The translations under genes were made by a program, and so were the position numbers. From Desulfobulbaceae bacterium (GTDB taxonomy: Bacteria > Desulfobacterota > Desulfobulbia > Desulfobulbales > Desulfocapsaceae), in contig JAUVON010000201.1 in NCBI GenBank assembly GCA_030599175.1, forward strand, positions 1-5,594: a DNA stretch of 5,594 nt, written 5' to 3'. The notes beneath the pieces were generated by a model, which saw only the letters and a program-made list of their open reading frames with translations, made no database searches and was not told the DNA's origin. Shown here piece by piece: positions 1 to 5,348 of this stretch; position 1 is the stretch's first letter; every line of letters begins with the position of its first letter.

Positions 1-2
1 AA

Positions 3-602
3 CGCCGCATTCTTGGGGATGAGCACCCTGGCACCCTGACATCTATGAACAATCTTGCAGAGACGCTTCGGGCTCAGGGTGATCTTACAGGTGCACGAGA
101 GAAGCATGAAGAGGTGCTTGAGATAAGATGCCGCATTCTTGGAGATGAGCACCCTGACACCCTAAAATCGATTGCCAATCTTGCAGAGACGCTTCGTTCT
201 CAGGGTGATCTTACAGGCGCACGAGAGAAGCAGGAAGAGGTGCTTGAGATACAACGCCGCATTCTTGGGGATGAGCACCCTGGCACCCTGAGATCGATGA
301 ACAATCTTGCACTGACGCTTCGGGCTCAGGGTGATCTTACAGGTGCACGAGAGAAGCATGAAGAGGTGCTGGAGATACAACGCCGCATTCTCGGAGATGA
401 GCACCCCAACACCTCTGTTTCAGCCTGGAATCTTTTCTTCACCCTTCTTGAGATGAATGATCCAACCAACGCCATGGCGGTTCTCGAAAACGATCTTCTC
501 TGGCTCATGGACCGCAATCCTGCAACCCTTGGAGCAAACCAGCAGCAGATTCGGGAGATGATTCTCCAGATGATCGGGGATAAGACAGAGGCAGAAACTT
601 AA
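3..602 (+). CDS. TPR-repeat protein, kinesin-light-chain-like (5'-truncated by window edge)
   Basis: The frame is open from base 3, so the gene begins upstream; the internal ATG at 45 lies inside a repeat and is not the true start. The visible 199 residues hold three 42-residue repeats with the pattern ILGDEHPxTLxSxxNLAxTLR, then QGDLTGAREKxEEVLEI, typical of the TPR_10/TPR_12 (kinesin light chain-like) families. A fourth unit starts at base 387 with ILGDEHPNTSVSAWNLFFTLL and diverges into a C-terminal cap of about 65 residues. TPR superhelices bind protein partners; no catalytic domain is visible, and an N-terminal effector domain (NTPase, protease or CHAT, for example) may lie upstream. No signal peptide or membrane segment is seen in this part. 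The family call is firm; the partner and role are unknown. Confidence 0.9.
   Translation, partial: RRILGDEHPGTLTSMNNLAETLRAQGDLTGAREKHEEVLEIRCRILGDEHPDTLKSIANLAETLRSQGDLTGAREKQEEVLEIQRRILGDEHPGTLRSMNNLALTLRAQGDLTGAREKHEEVLEIQRRILGDEHPNTSVSAWNLFFTLLEMNDPTNAMAVLENDLLWLMDRNPATLGANQQQIREMILQMIGDKTEAET
9..386 (+). repeat. Three tandem 126-bp units coding for TPR repeats
   Basis: The ATTCTYGG-GATGAGCACCC start recurs at 9, 135, 261 and 387, an exact 126-bp (42-codon) period. By eye, units 1 (9-134) and 3 (261-386) differ at only about eight positions, while unit 2 is more different. Similarity this high at DNA level, including synonymous sites, points to recent unit duplication or gene conversion. 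The fourth unit is conserved only at its start. Confidence 0.92.
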
Positions 603-1202
603 AGCGGTTGAATATGACAGCTTCATACCAGCTATCGGTCAAACGCAACTCGGGATGACGATGGGCATTATGCCGTTATCAACTCTAAACAACAACATGT
701 ATCAATCGTTCATGTCCCTGATGGAACTTAGCACATAAACCAGCAGAGTAGTGGGCGTCCTTGTCGAACAGAAGCATCGACAGCGAGAGAATACCCCCTA
801 TTCAAGGTGCAGGTGTAAAGAGCGATATTCGGAACGGTAAGAGTTCTGGCTATCATAATAGTCTACTGCCTCATAACGCCTGCAAACATCATTTTTGTGA
901 TGATTTATTCCGGGGCTGGATTGTTTAGATATTTCGACATGGCTGATTCGACGCATTCTGAGCCGGGTTTGACAGGCACGCCTAACAGCCGCAAATGCGC
1001 GGAGACGATGAATAACATTCACGTCGCCATCCGGCACCCACCCCACCTCTTTTCGTGCTCGCCATATCCGCCCGACCTCCAGCCTACGGATGCCCCGCAA
1101 TTCATTGCGAGGTGGCGCGGAGCCCAGAAGGAAATTGTAGTGTATACCGAGGTTGAAGTAGGTCGAAAGATTTAATGGAGAAGAAGAGAAGAGAGATATG
1201 TG
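603..1202. other. 600-bp gap without a supported gene; possible decayed coding sequence
   Basis: No frame on either strand gives a recognisable protein. The minus-strand frame at 798-1229 and the plus-strand frame at 897-1175 have no family signature and look like chance openings in GC-richer DNA. One hint of decay: from 604 a frame reads AVEYDSFIPAIGQTQLG, and after a shift near 651 another frame reads DDDGHYAVINSKQQHVSIV before a stop at 729-731. The join would be protein-like, with GHYAVI faintly resembling cysteine-peptidase folds, but the family cannot be named. No tRNA or rRNA is seen. Confidence 0.4.
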
Positions 1203-1340
1203 ATGATTGATTTTCGTCTGGAAGAACATATAGATAAGCCAGGTCCCGATATAACATTAAACAGGCAGGATATGCGAAGTAAATTCGGATATGTAACATT
1301 AAACGACGTTCGTTTTAAACATCAACAGGATAGGTGGTAA
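1203..1340 (+). CDS. Possible 45-residue leader ORF upstream of hicBA
   Basis: This frame runs from ATG 1203 to TAA 1338-1340 and ends three bases before the hicB start, so the hicB ribosome site (AGGTGG, 1332-1337) lies in its last codons. It has a purine-rich stretch upstream (GAGAAGAAGAGAAGAGAG). The peptide is charged, with ITLN and VTLN about 14 residues apart, encoded by the 11-bp direct repeat described separately. I recognise no family. It could be a third small gene of the toxin-antitoxin operon, the remnant of an older gene, or a chance frame over the hicBA control region. The close coupling to hicB is the only positive argument. Confidence 0.3.
   Translation: MIDFRLEEHIDKPGPDITLNRQDMRSKFGYVTLNDVRFKHQQDRW
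1249..1315 (+). promoter_or_regulatory. Candidate hicBA promoter/operator with direct and inverted repeats
   Basis: TAACATTAAAC occurs twice, at 1252-1262 and 1294-1304, with a 42-bp offset (about four helical turns). The second copy runs into the inverted repeat AAACGA-cgt-TCGTTT (1301-1315), some 30 bp before hicB. An AT-rich GATATAACA at the first copy could act as a TATA box. Type II toxin-antitoxin operons are usually autoregulated at repeated operators, so this is a plausible control region. It overlaps the 45-codon frame, so one of the two readings may be false. No binding is shown. Confidence 0.35.
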
Positions 1341-1343
1341 ACA

Positions 1344-1616
1344 ATGGCAGTTCAATTCATTCTTACTGACTATGTAAACTGGCTATTAGCACATGCTGTC
1401 TACGACAAATTGGATGACGGCTCATATACCGGGCGAATTCCAGAATGCAAGGGAGTGATTGCATTTGGAACAACGTTACGTGAATGCGAAGATGAACTTC
1501 ACTCCACACTTGAAGATTGGATTTTATTAGGTCTTAAGCTGGGTCATCCATTGCCAGTGATTGCAGACATCAATCTGAATAAGGAGCCTGCATATGAGCC
1601 AGTGGAAGCCGTGTAA
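1344..1616 (+). CDS. hicB: HicB-family antitoxin
   Basis: This 90-residue protein is the antitoxin of a HicBA type II toxin-antitoxin pair; it binds and blocks the HicA mRNA interferase. Residues about 20-73 show the HicB partial RNase H-like fold signature: the DDGSYTGRIPECKGVIAFG strand pair, then the helix TLRECEDELHSTLEDWILLGLKLG and HPLPVI. It ends soon after this domain (residues 74-90), so the ribbon-helix-helix or HTH DNA-binding tail of longer HicB proteins is not visible; short HicB proteins of this type are common. The start is supported by AGGTGG at 1332-1337, six bases upstream. It overlaps hicA by 23 bp, so translation is probably coupled. The order is antitoxin first, the reverse of the classical E. 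coli hicAB. Confidence 0.88.
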   Translation: MAVQFILTDYVNWLLAHAVYDKLDDGSYTGRIPECKGVIAFGTTLRECEDELHSTLEDWILLGLKLGHPLPVIADINLNKEPAYEPVEAV

Positions 1617-1824
1617 ACGACGAGATTTTATCAGAAAGCTCCGCAAGTTAGGTTTTAAAGGCCCATATTCTGGTACACGCCACCAATTTATAGTCATTGA
1701 AAATCATCGTCTGGTAATTCCTTCCAATGCTGAATATTCCATGCCACAGCTACGGATAATGATTCGGGAGGTTGAAGAAATCCTGAATCGAAAGATCAAT
1801 TTGAATGAATGGGAAAAGCTGTAA
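1594..1824 (+). CDS. hicA: HicA-family mRNA interferase toxin
   Basis: This 76-residue protein is the toxin partner of the preceding HicB. HicA proteins have a small dsRNA-binding-like fold and cleave mRNA with a single catalytic histidine. The family pattern is clear: KRRDFIRKLRKLGFK (residues 8-22), then GTRHQFIVI with the expected catalytic His30, then RLVIPSN and a helical C-terminus where LRIMIREVEEIL fits the usual closing helix. The start at 1594 is supported by AAGGAG at 1581-1586, seven bases upstream, inside hicB. Length is normal and no key residue is missing, so the pair is likely functional. The following 184 bp lack a gene. Confidence 0.9.
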   Translation: MSQWKPCKRRDFIRKLRKLGFKGPYSGTRHQFIVIENHRLVIPSNAEYSMPQLRIMIREVEEILNRKINLNEWEKL

Positions 1825-1871
1825 TGACTAACATTGTCCGACCTCGGGCATTCGGATGCCTCGGATGGGGG

Positions 1872-1894
1872 CTGTGCAGAAGCGGGCGCAGAGT
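1872..1894 (+). repeat. 23-bp direct repeat, upstream copy (flanks the ATPase gene)
   Basis: This 23-bp stretch, starting CTGTGCAG and ending GCAGAGT, recurs without mismatch at 3497-3519. The first 20 bases can fold as CTGTGC / GCGCAG with one G-T wobble around an 8-base loop. It lies between hicA and the ATPase gene and is too long to match by chance in a window of this size. Confidence 0.85.
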
Positions 1895-1974
1895 GAGCAC
1901 CATCATAGTGAAAATACCCCCTTGCCTTCACCAAAAACATTCGGATTGCCATCATAATGATTTTCATCCGATAA

Positions 1975-1984
1975 CTATATAATA
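1975..1984 (+). promoter_or_regulatory. TATA box for the ATPase gene, leaderless spacing
   Basis: CTATATAATA is centred about 29 bp before the ATG at 2009. Archaeal transcription normally starts about 25 bp after the TATA box, which puts the start at or within a few bases of the ATG. No Shine-Dalgarno motif occurs in the AT-rich bases between, which agrees with a leaderless or nearly leaderless mRNA, unlike the SD-led genes nearby. Confidence 0.65.
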
Positions 1985-2008
1985 ATACGAAACTAAATCA
2001 TAATAAAC

Positions 2009-3433
2009 ATGCTCCGTAAATTTATCAATCGCACAGAAGAACTCACATCCTTAAACCACGATTACCAGAGCAAAGCCTTCTCATTCACAGTCATCTACGG
2101 CCGCCGCCGGGTCGGTAAAACAGAACTTATACACAATTTTCAGCAAGATAAGCCCCACATCTATTTCCTGGCAGACAGAAGGGGCACCAGGTCAAACCTC
2201 TACAGGTTCAGGAAAAAAGCTGCCGACTTTTTCGATGACTTCGAACCCAGCCTGGAAACATTTGACGAGGTGTTCAATTACATAAAGACAAAATGGACCC
2301 GCAAGGAAAAACTGGTAATAATTATCGATGAATTTTCCTACCTGGTCCAGCAGGACGATTCAATCCCCTCAGTCTTCCAGTTGATAGTCGATGAAATCCT
2401 AAAAGACGGACCATTCCACCTCATACTGTGCGGTTCCTCCGTGTCCATGATGGAGAAAAGCACACTCGCATATTCAAGTCCACTGTATGGCAGAAGGACA
2501 GGCCAGATAAAAGTACAGCCAATCCTGTTCAGGCATATCCACGAATTCTTCCCTGGATTATCCCAGGACGAACTGGTGAAAATATACGGTGCAGCCGGAG
2601 GCGTTCCATTTTACCTGCAGTTCTTTGATCCGAATGTCACATTCCAAAACAATCTCAGGCACAACCTGTTCGCAAAGGACGCCGTACTGTATGCAGAGGG
2701 CGAATTCCTGCTGCGCGAAGAACTGCGGGAGCCTGCCACTTTCATGAACATCCTCTTTGCCATATCAAAGGGCGCCACCAGGCCCGGGGAAATTGCCGAC
2801 AGGTCGTTCATGGAGGCAAAGGACCTGCCATATTACCTGGACACCCTTATACGCCTGGGTTTTGTAAGAAAAGAACATCCTGTTACAGAGAAAACCACAA
2901 CAAAAAAGACCATCTACCGTATCCAGGACAATTTCCTGCGCTTCTGGTTCAGGTATGTGCTGCTGCATAAGGACTCATTGGAGCAGGGGGATTATATGCA
3001 GGCAATTGATAATGTTGAGAAAAATTACAACACATTTCTTAGCGAAACATTTGAGCAGATAAGCATAGAGATGTTGACACATCTTAATTCAACTGGCGAA
3101 CTGCCATTTAGTTTTCATAAGATAGGCAGGCAATGGGGAAAAATCCCGCTGGCAGCTAAGGGGCAGAATGACTATGAGATTGACATAGTGGCAGTGAACA
3201 ACGATACATTGCAGATCCTGTGTTGTGAATGTAAATGGCAGGACAAGAAGGTAGGCATAGATATTTACCATAAACTCAAGGAAAAAGCCGGTTATGTGAA
3301 GTGGCTACCAGGTCGAAAGGAGTATTTTTGTCTTATAAGTAAATCCGGATTTACTGAAAATCTGAAAAAGACAGCAAAAAAGGATGGGATTTTGCTGCTT
3401 ACTCTTGACGATTATATGGGTGTGGATGTGTAA
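2009..3433 (+). CDS. Archaeal ATPase (ATPase_2 family) with C-terminal DUF234 / PD-(D/E)XK-like domain
   Basis: This 474-residue protein has the full architecture of the archaeal ATPase_2/DUF234 family. It starts with the family's NRTEEL motif (residues 7-12). Walker A is GRRRVGKT at 31-38, Walker B is LVIIIDEF at 102-109, a sensor-like strand LILCGSS lies at 138-144, and the SPLYGRRTG and GGVPFYL motifs are at about 157-165 and 197-203. A winged-helix region follows at about 245-305, then DNFLRFWFRYV (307-317), the DUF234 signature. The C-terminal part has a nuclease-like E349 ... E390-x-D392 ... E407-x-K409 arrangement. The role of the family is poorly known; ATP-dependent DNA binding or cleavage is inferred from the domains. 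It stands alone, with its own TATA box, between two 23-bp direct repeats, so it may be a mobile unit. Length is typical and the gene looks intact. Confidence 0.93.
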   Translation: MLRKFINRTEELTSLNHDYQSKAFSFTVIYGRRRVGKTELIHNFQQDKPHIYFLADRRGTRSNLYRFRKKAADFFDDFEPSLETFDEVFNYIKTKWTRKEKLVIIIDEFSYLVQQDDSIPSVFQLIVDEILKDGPFHLILCGSSVSMMEKSTLAYSSPLYGRRTGQIKVQPILFRHIHEFFPGLSQDELVKIYGAAGGVPFYLQFFDPNVTFQNNLRHNLFAKDAVLYAEGEFLLREELREPATFMNILFAISKGATRPGEIADRSFMEAKDLPYYLDTLIRLGFVRKEHPVTEKTTTKKTIYRIQDNFLRFWFRYVLLHKDSLEQGDYMQAIDNVEKNYNTFLSETFEQISIEMLTHLNSTGELPFSFHKIGRQWGKIPLAAKGQNDYEIDIVAVNNDTLQILCCECKWQDKKVGIDIYHKLKEKAGYVKWLPGRKEYFCLISKSGFTENLKKTAKKDGILLLTLDDYMGVDV

Positions 3434-3496
3434 TGCTGTGCCAGCAATACCGGGTCGATGCTGTGGGTGTGCCTGGAGCGAAGCCCTGCGGGTCAC

Positions 3497-3519
3497 CTGT
3501 GCAGAAGCGGGCGCAGAGT
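3497..3519 (+). repeat. 23-bp direct repeat, downstream copy
   Basis: This is identical to 1872-1894 and in the same orientation. It lies 64 bp after the ATPase stop, so the two copies bracket the ATPase gene and its promoter in a unit of about 1.65 kb. Sequence on either side of the two copies does not match well, so the shared block is sharply bounded. Confidence 0.85.
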
Positions 3520-3586
3520 AAGTATTTCCATGGGTGGGATGATAGGATTATTCTCATAAACTACTTTGATAGGGAACCCATAAGGA

Positions 3587-3636
3587 TTTTAAATGAAGGT
3601 ATATGTTTAGCTTCATAGAGATTACAAATCGGGAGG
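3587..3636 (+). promoter_or_regulatory. Candidate TATA box and ribosome site for the broken AOR gene
   Basis: TTTTAAAT (3587-3594) could be a TATA box giving a start near 3618, followed by a short leader with GGGAGG at 3631-3636, five bases before the ATG at 3642. The ribosome site is strong and kept even though the gene is truncated, which suggests the break is not very old. The TATA assignment is weak. Confidence 0.4.
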
Positions 3637-3641
3637 AAAAC

Positions 3642-3830
3642 ATGCCAGGATGGAGAGGAACTATACTAAGAATAGATCTCACGGCTGAAAAGATAACAAA
3701 GCAACCTCTTGGCAGGTTGGTTGCCAAAAACTTCATTGTCTCCGCTCCCTTCAGTCGCTGTCGTCATAGCGGACTCGCACAACACCATATTTACGGTTAC
3801 GCTTCGCTTCACCCAAATTCCTCGCCCTGA
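3642..3830 (+). pseudogene. Truncated aldehyde ferredoxin oxidoreductase (AOR), N-terminal remnant
   Basis: The first 32 codons (3642-3737) encode MPGWRGTILRIDLT through VAKNFI, matching the start of tungsten-pterin AOR-family enzymes and 25 of 32 residues of the second AOR at 5349. AOR enzymes oxidise aldehydes to carboxylates with ferredoxin as acceptor. After NFI, where the GGRG pterin-binding motif should follow, homology stops abruptly at about base 3738. The frame then reads about 30 unrelated residues to a stop at 3828-3830. AORs are about 600 residues, so the product cannot be functional. The start and its ribosome site are intact. The downstream sequence belongs to a repeat-like region, so the break probably came from a recombination or insertion event rather than point decay. 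Confidence 0.85.
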
Positions 3831-3866
3831 CTGGTCGGAACTTCACAAAGCCCAAAAACGTTATAT
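3738..3866 (+). other. Repeat-like spacer A between the AOR break and the methyltransferase
   Basis: This non-coding stretch begins exactly where AOR homology ends. It contains TCCGCT (3741-3746) paired with AGCGGA (3768-3773), then TTACG (3797-3801), TCACCCAAATTC (3809-3820), and AAACGTTATA (3856-3865). The last three occur in the same order in palindrome B after the methyltransferase (4744-4748, 4753-4764, 4794-4803). CGGAC..CACAACAC (3770-3786) resembles 5213-5223. A 5' arm matching the AAACGTTATA end was not found, so if this is a recombination site it is a partial or non-palindromic one. Confidence 0.55.
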
Positions 3867-3867
3867 G
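3860..3867 (+). promoter_or_regulatory. TATA-like box before the methyltransferase
   Basis: GTTATATG is centred about 27 bp before the ATG at 3891, the spacing for leaderless transcription in archaea. The bases between hold only a weak purine run (GAAGAAG) and no clear Shine-Dalgarno site. The box is also the end of repeat-like region A, so it may have a double role, or the repeat similarity may partly reflect promoter constraint. Confidence 0.45.
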
Positions 3868-3890
3868 AAATTCCCACAGTGTGAAGAAGT

Positions 3891-4697
3891 ATGAGTAAAG
3901 TTGATTTTTCAAAAATCGCCACCAAATATGAAGATTATTCCTTGGTGCAGAAATCAGCAGCAGATACACTTTTTAAACTTTTAGAAATCGGGGACAGTGA
4001 TGATGTTTTAGATTTGGGATGTGGCGTTGGCAATCTAACAAGGAAAATAAGGGAAATAACTAAAGTTAGAGTAGTTGGAATTGATCCTTCAGAAGGGATG
4101 ATCAGAGAGGCAATAGAGAAAAACAGGGATTTTGACATAACCTTTGAGATAAGAAGTGCGGAGGAAATGGACTATAAAGATTGCTTTGATGTGATATTCT
4201 GCAATTCTGTTTTACAATGGTTTAAAGATCCACAAATAGCAGTTGAAAATTGTTACACAGCTTTGCGGGATGGCGGCCGAATTGGAATACAGGCACCAGC
4301 CAAAAAGAGATATAGTCCTAATTTTATAGGAGCTGTTGAAAAAGTAAAAGAAGACCCACGAACAAAAGACATTTTTGCACACTTTAAAGAACCTTGGTTT
4401 TTCCTTGAAACAGCAGATGAATATAGAAAATTGTTTGAGAGATATGGATTTAGGGTGATTTTATCTAAAATAGAGAGTGTCGGGACGAAATACACGCCGG
4501 AAGAGGTTTTTAACGTATTTTCATCGGCTGCTGTTGCGGGTTATCTAAATCAAGATTTCTATGATATTGAGATCGAAGCAGGTTATATAGATTCCTTTAA
4601 GGAGATAGTGAAAGATGCTTTTGTTCAGCAGGCAAATAACCACAGAGAAATGGAACTGGTATTCAATAGGATATTTTTGGTGGCGGTTAAAGAATGA
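3891..4697 (+). CDS. Class I SAM-dependent methyltransferase (BioC/Tam-like)
   Basis: This 268-residue cytosolic protein has the Methyltransf_11/25-type Rossmann core. Motif I is VLDLGCGVGNLT at 39-50, the acidic ribose-binding residue is D65 in VVGIDPSEGMI, the adenine-binding loop is IRSAEEMDY (87-95), and motif IV is FDVIFCNSVLQWF (99-111), then ALRDGGRIGIQ. NSVLQWF and the helical C-terminal half resemble malonyl-ACP O-methyltransferase BioC and trans-aconitate methyltransferase, but no biotin gene is nearby, so the substrate is unknown. The gene is complete with near-typical length. It is visibly AT-rich (a sampled 60-base line is about 38% GC, against about 50-55% in parts of the neighbouring genes), which suggests transfer. 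It lies alone between spacer A and palindrome B, like a cassette. Confidence 0.9.
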   Translation: MSKVDFSKIATKYEDYSLVQKSAADTLFKLLEIGDSDDVLDLGCGVGNLTRKIREITKVRVVGIDPSEGMIREAIEKNRDFDITFEIRSAEEMDYKDCFDVIFCNSVLQWFKDPQIAVENCYTALRDGGRIGIQAPAKKRYSPNFIGAVEKVKEDPRTKDIFAHFKEPWFFLETADEYRKLFERYGFRVILSKIESVGTKYTPEEVFNVFSSAAVAGYLNQDFYDIEIEAGYIDSFKEIVKDAFVQQANNHREMELVFNRIFLVAVKE

Positions 4698-4715
4698 ATA
4701 GGATGTGGCAACTTC

Positions 4716-4804
4716 ATATAATACAGCATAAAAGGTTCGTCCCTTACGGCACTCACCCAAATTCTTGCATCGCAAAAACTCCTTTTATGCTGGAAACGTT
4801 ATAC
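4716..4804 (+). repeat. Palindrome B after the methyltransferase, attC-like
   Basis: The perfect 12-bp arms CAGCATAAAAGG (4724-4735) and CCTTTTATGCTG (4781-4792) enclose a 45-base middle. An outer pair TATAA (4717-4721) / TTATA (4799-4803) is offset by 2 bases on the left and 6 on the right (GAAACG). An inner TTGC-atc-GCAA lies at 4765-4775. Outer boxes, inner stem, unequal spacers and a total of 89 bp resemble an integron attC site; the end GTTATAC differs from the GTTRRRY consensus at one base and the start ATATAAT from RYYYAAC at two. It could also be a transcript-end hairpin, but no T-tract follows. Confidence 0.7.
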
Positions 4805-4832
4805 CTAATAACAGCCACTGTAGGGAAAAACC

Positions 4833-5084
4833 ATGACGATTAAAGCGTTAAATCCCACAACGGGCGAAATAATCAAAGAGTACGAAGAGATGACACCAGA
4901 AGAGGTCAAGGGCGCCTTTTACCCTCCCACCGTCCTTACCAACGTCAGGAAGGGCATGCCGGCGTACGAGGAGGAGTTGTTCGGGCCGGTAGCAGCGATC
5001 ATCCCGGTGAAGGATGAAGATGAAGCAATCAGGGTGGCGAACGATTCCAGATTCGGTCTGGGAGCAGCCGTCTTCGTGAAATGA
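4833..5084 (+). pseudogene. Aldehyde dehydrogenase remnant with in-frame internal deletion
   Basis: The 83-codon frame joins two separate parts of an NAD(P)-dependent aldehyde dehydrogenase close to succinate-semialdehyde dehydrogenase. Residues 1-25 ([19 protein letters not shown]..) are the normal N-terminus. Residues from about 26 ([12 protein letters not shown], then [14 protein letters not shown] and [13 protein letters not shown]) are the C-terminal region that usually lies more than 300 residues later. The NAD-binding core, the catalytic cysteine and the general-base glutamate are gone, so it cannot be an active enzyme. The join is near 4905-4916 and keeps the frame. The stop comes in mid-domain; beyond it the same frame reads AIDRGN, resembling the RGE-type segment that follows in the family, so the stop looks secondary. 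It lies between palindromes B and C. Confidence 0.85.
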
Positions 5085-5107
5085 GCGATAGATCGCGGGA
5101 ACTGAAA

Positions 5108-5190
5108 TATAACAGTGGACATACGGCTCGCTTATGCTTGCCTAAATCCCTCACTATGTTTGGGATGTCACATGTCTGCGGAACGATAAG
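5108..5190 (+). repeat. Palindrome C after the aldehyde dehydrogenase remnant, attC-like
   Basis: TATAAC (5108-5113) is followed after one base by GTGGACAT (5115-5122), which pairs with ATGTCTGC (5172-5179) using two G-T wobbles. After it comes GGAACGATAAG (5180-5190), which resembles the GGAAACGTTATA end of palindrome B but lacks the two T's. An inner ATCCC / GGGAT pair lies at 5146-5150 and 5162-5166. The loop segment TACGGCTCGCTT..CCTAAATCCCTC resembles the TTACGCTTCGCTT..CCCAAATTCCTC part of spacer A. It looks like a more degenerate member of the same family as B. Confidence 0.5.
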
Positions 5191-5200
5191 CAAAAATTCG

Positions 5201-5248
5201 CGTTGCCTTCGGCGGACACAACACTTGCCCATCTTGTTCATTGGGCGA
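5201..5248. other. Hairpins in the spacer before the second AOR
   Basis: TTGCCCA (5225-5231) pairs with TGGGCGA (5242-5248), with one G-T wobble, around a 10-base loop. Just before it GTTGCC (5202-5207) can pair with GGC..CAAC (5211-5222) with a bulge. No protein is supported between 5085 and 5348; frames opening here are short and unrecognised. No T-tract follows to support a terminator. Confidence 0.45.
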
Positions 5249-5348
5249 TGTCGGGCTTGTACCCCTTGATAGGCTTGTCCGAAATCAGATACAAAACCGG
5301 TTGGACATTGACTGAAATTAAGTATTTATCAAATCAGGAGGGAAAGAC

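Noticed and set aside
970..1000. GCCTAACAGCCGC as a further attC left box
   Set aside because: It matches RYYYAAC, but no GTTRRRY partner or matching stem was found within a suitable distance.
897..1175. 92-codon plus-strand frame
   Set aside because: No family signature or clear ribosome site; the composition looks random except for a short tail, so coding is not supported.
798..1229. 143-codon minus-strand frame
   Set aside because: No recognisable domain, arginine-rich composition typical of antisense GC-rich frames, no convincing ribosome site, and overlap with another equally unconvincing frame.
1848..1951. CATTCGGAT-GCC motif twice between hicA and the ATPase gene, as a CRISPR-like or operator repeat
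   Set aside because: Only two short imperfect copies, 90 bp apart; too weak to separate from chance in a short AT-rich gap.
3433..3618. 61-codon frame starting at the ATPase stop
   Set aside because: It is read through the 23-bp repeat and the AOR promoter region and has no recognisable protein features.
5081..5269. 62-codon frame after the aldehyde dehydrogenase remnant
   Set aside because: It runs through palindrome C and the following hairpins; the peptide is cysteine/arginine-rich without a family match.
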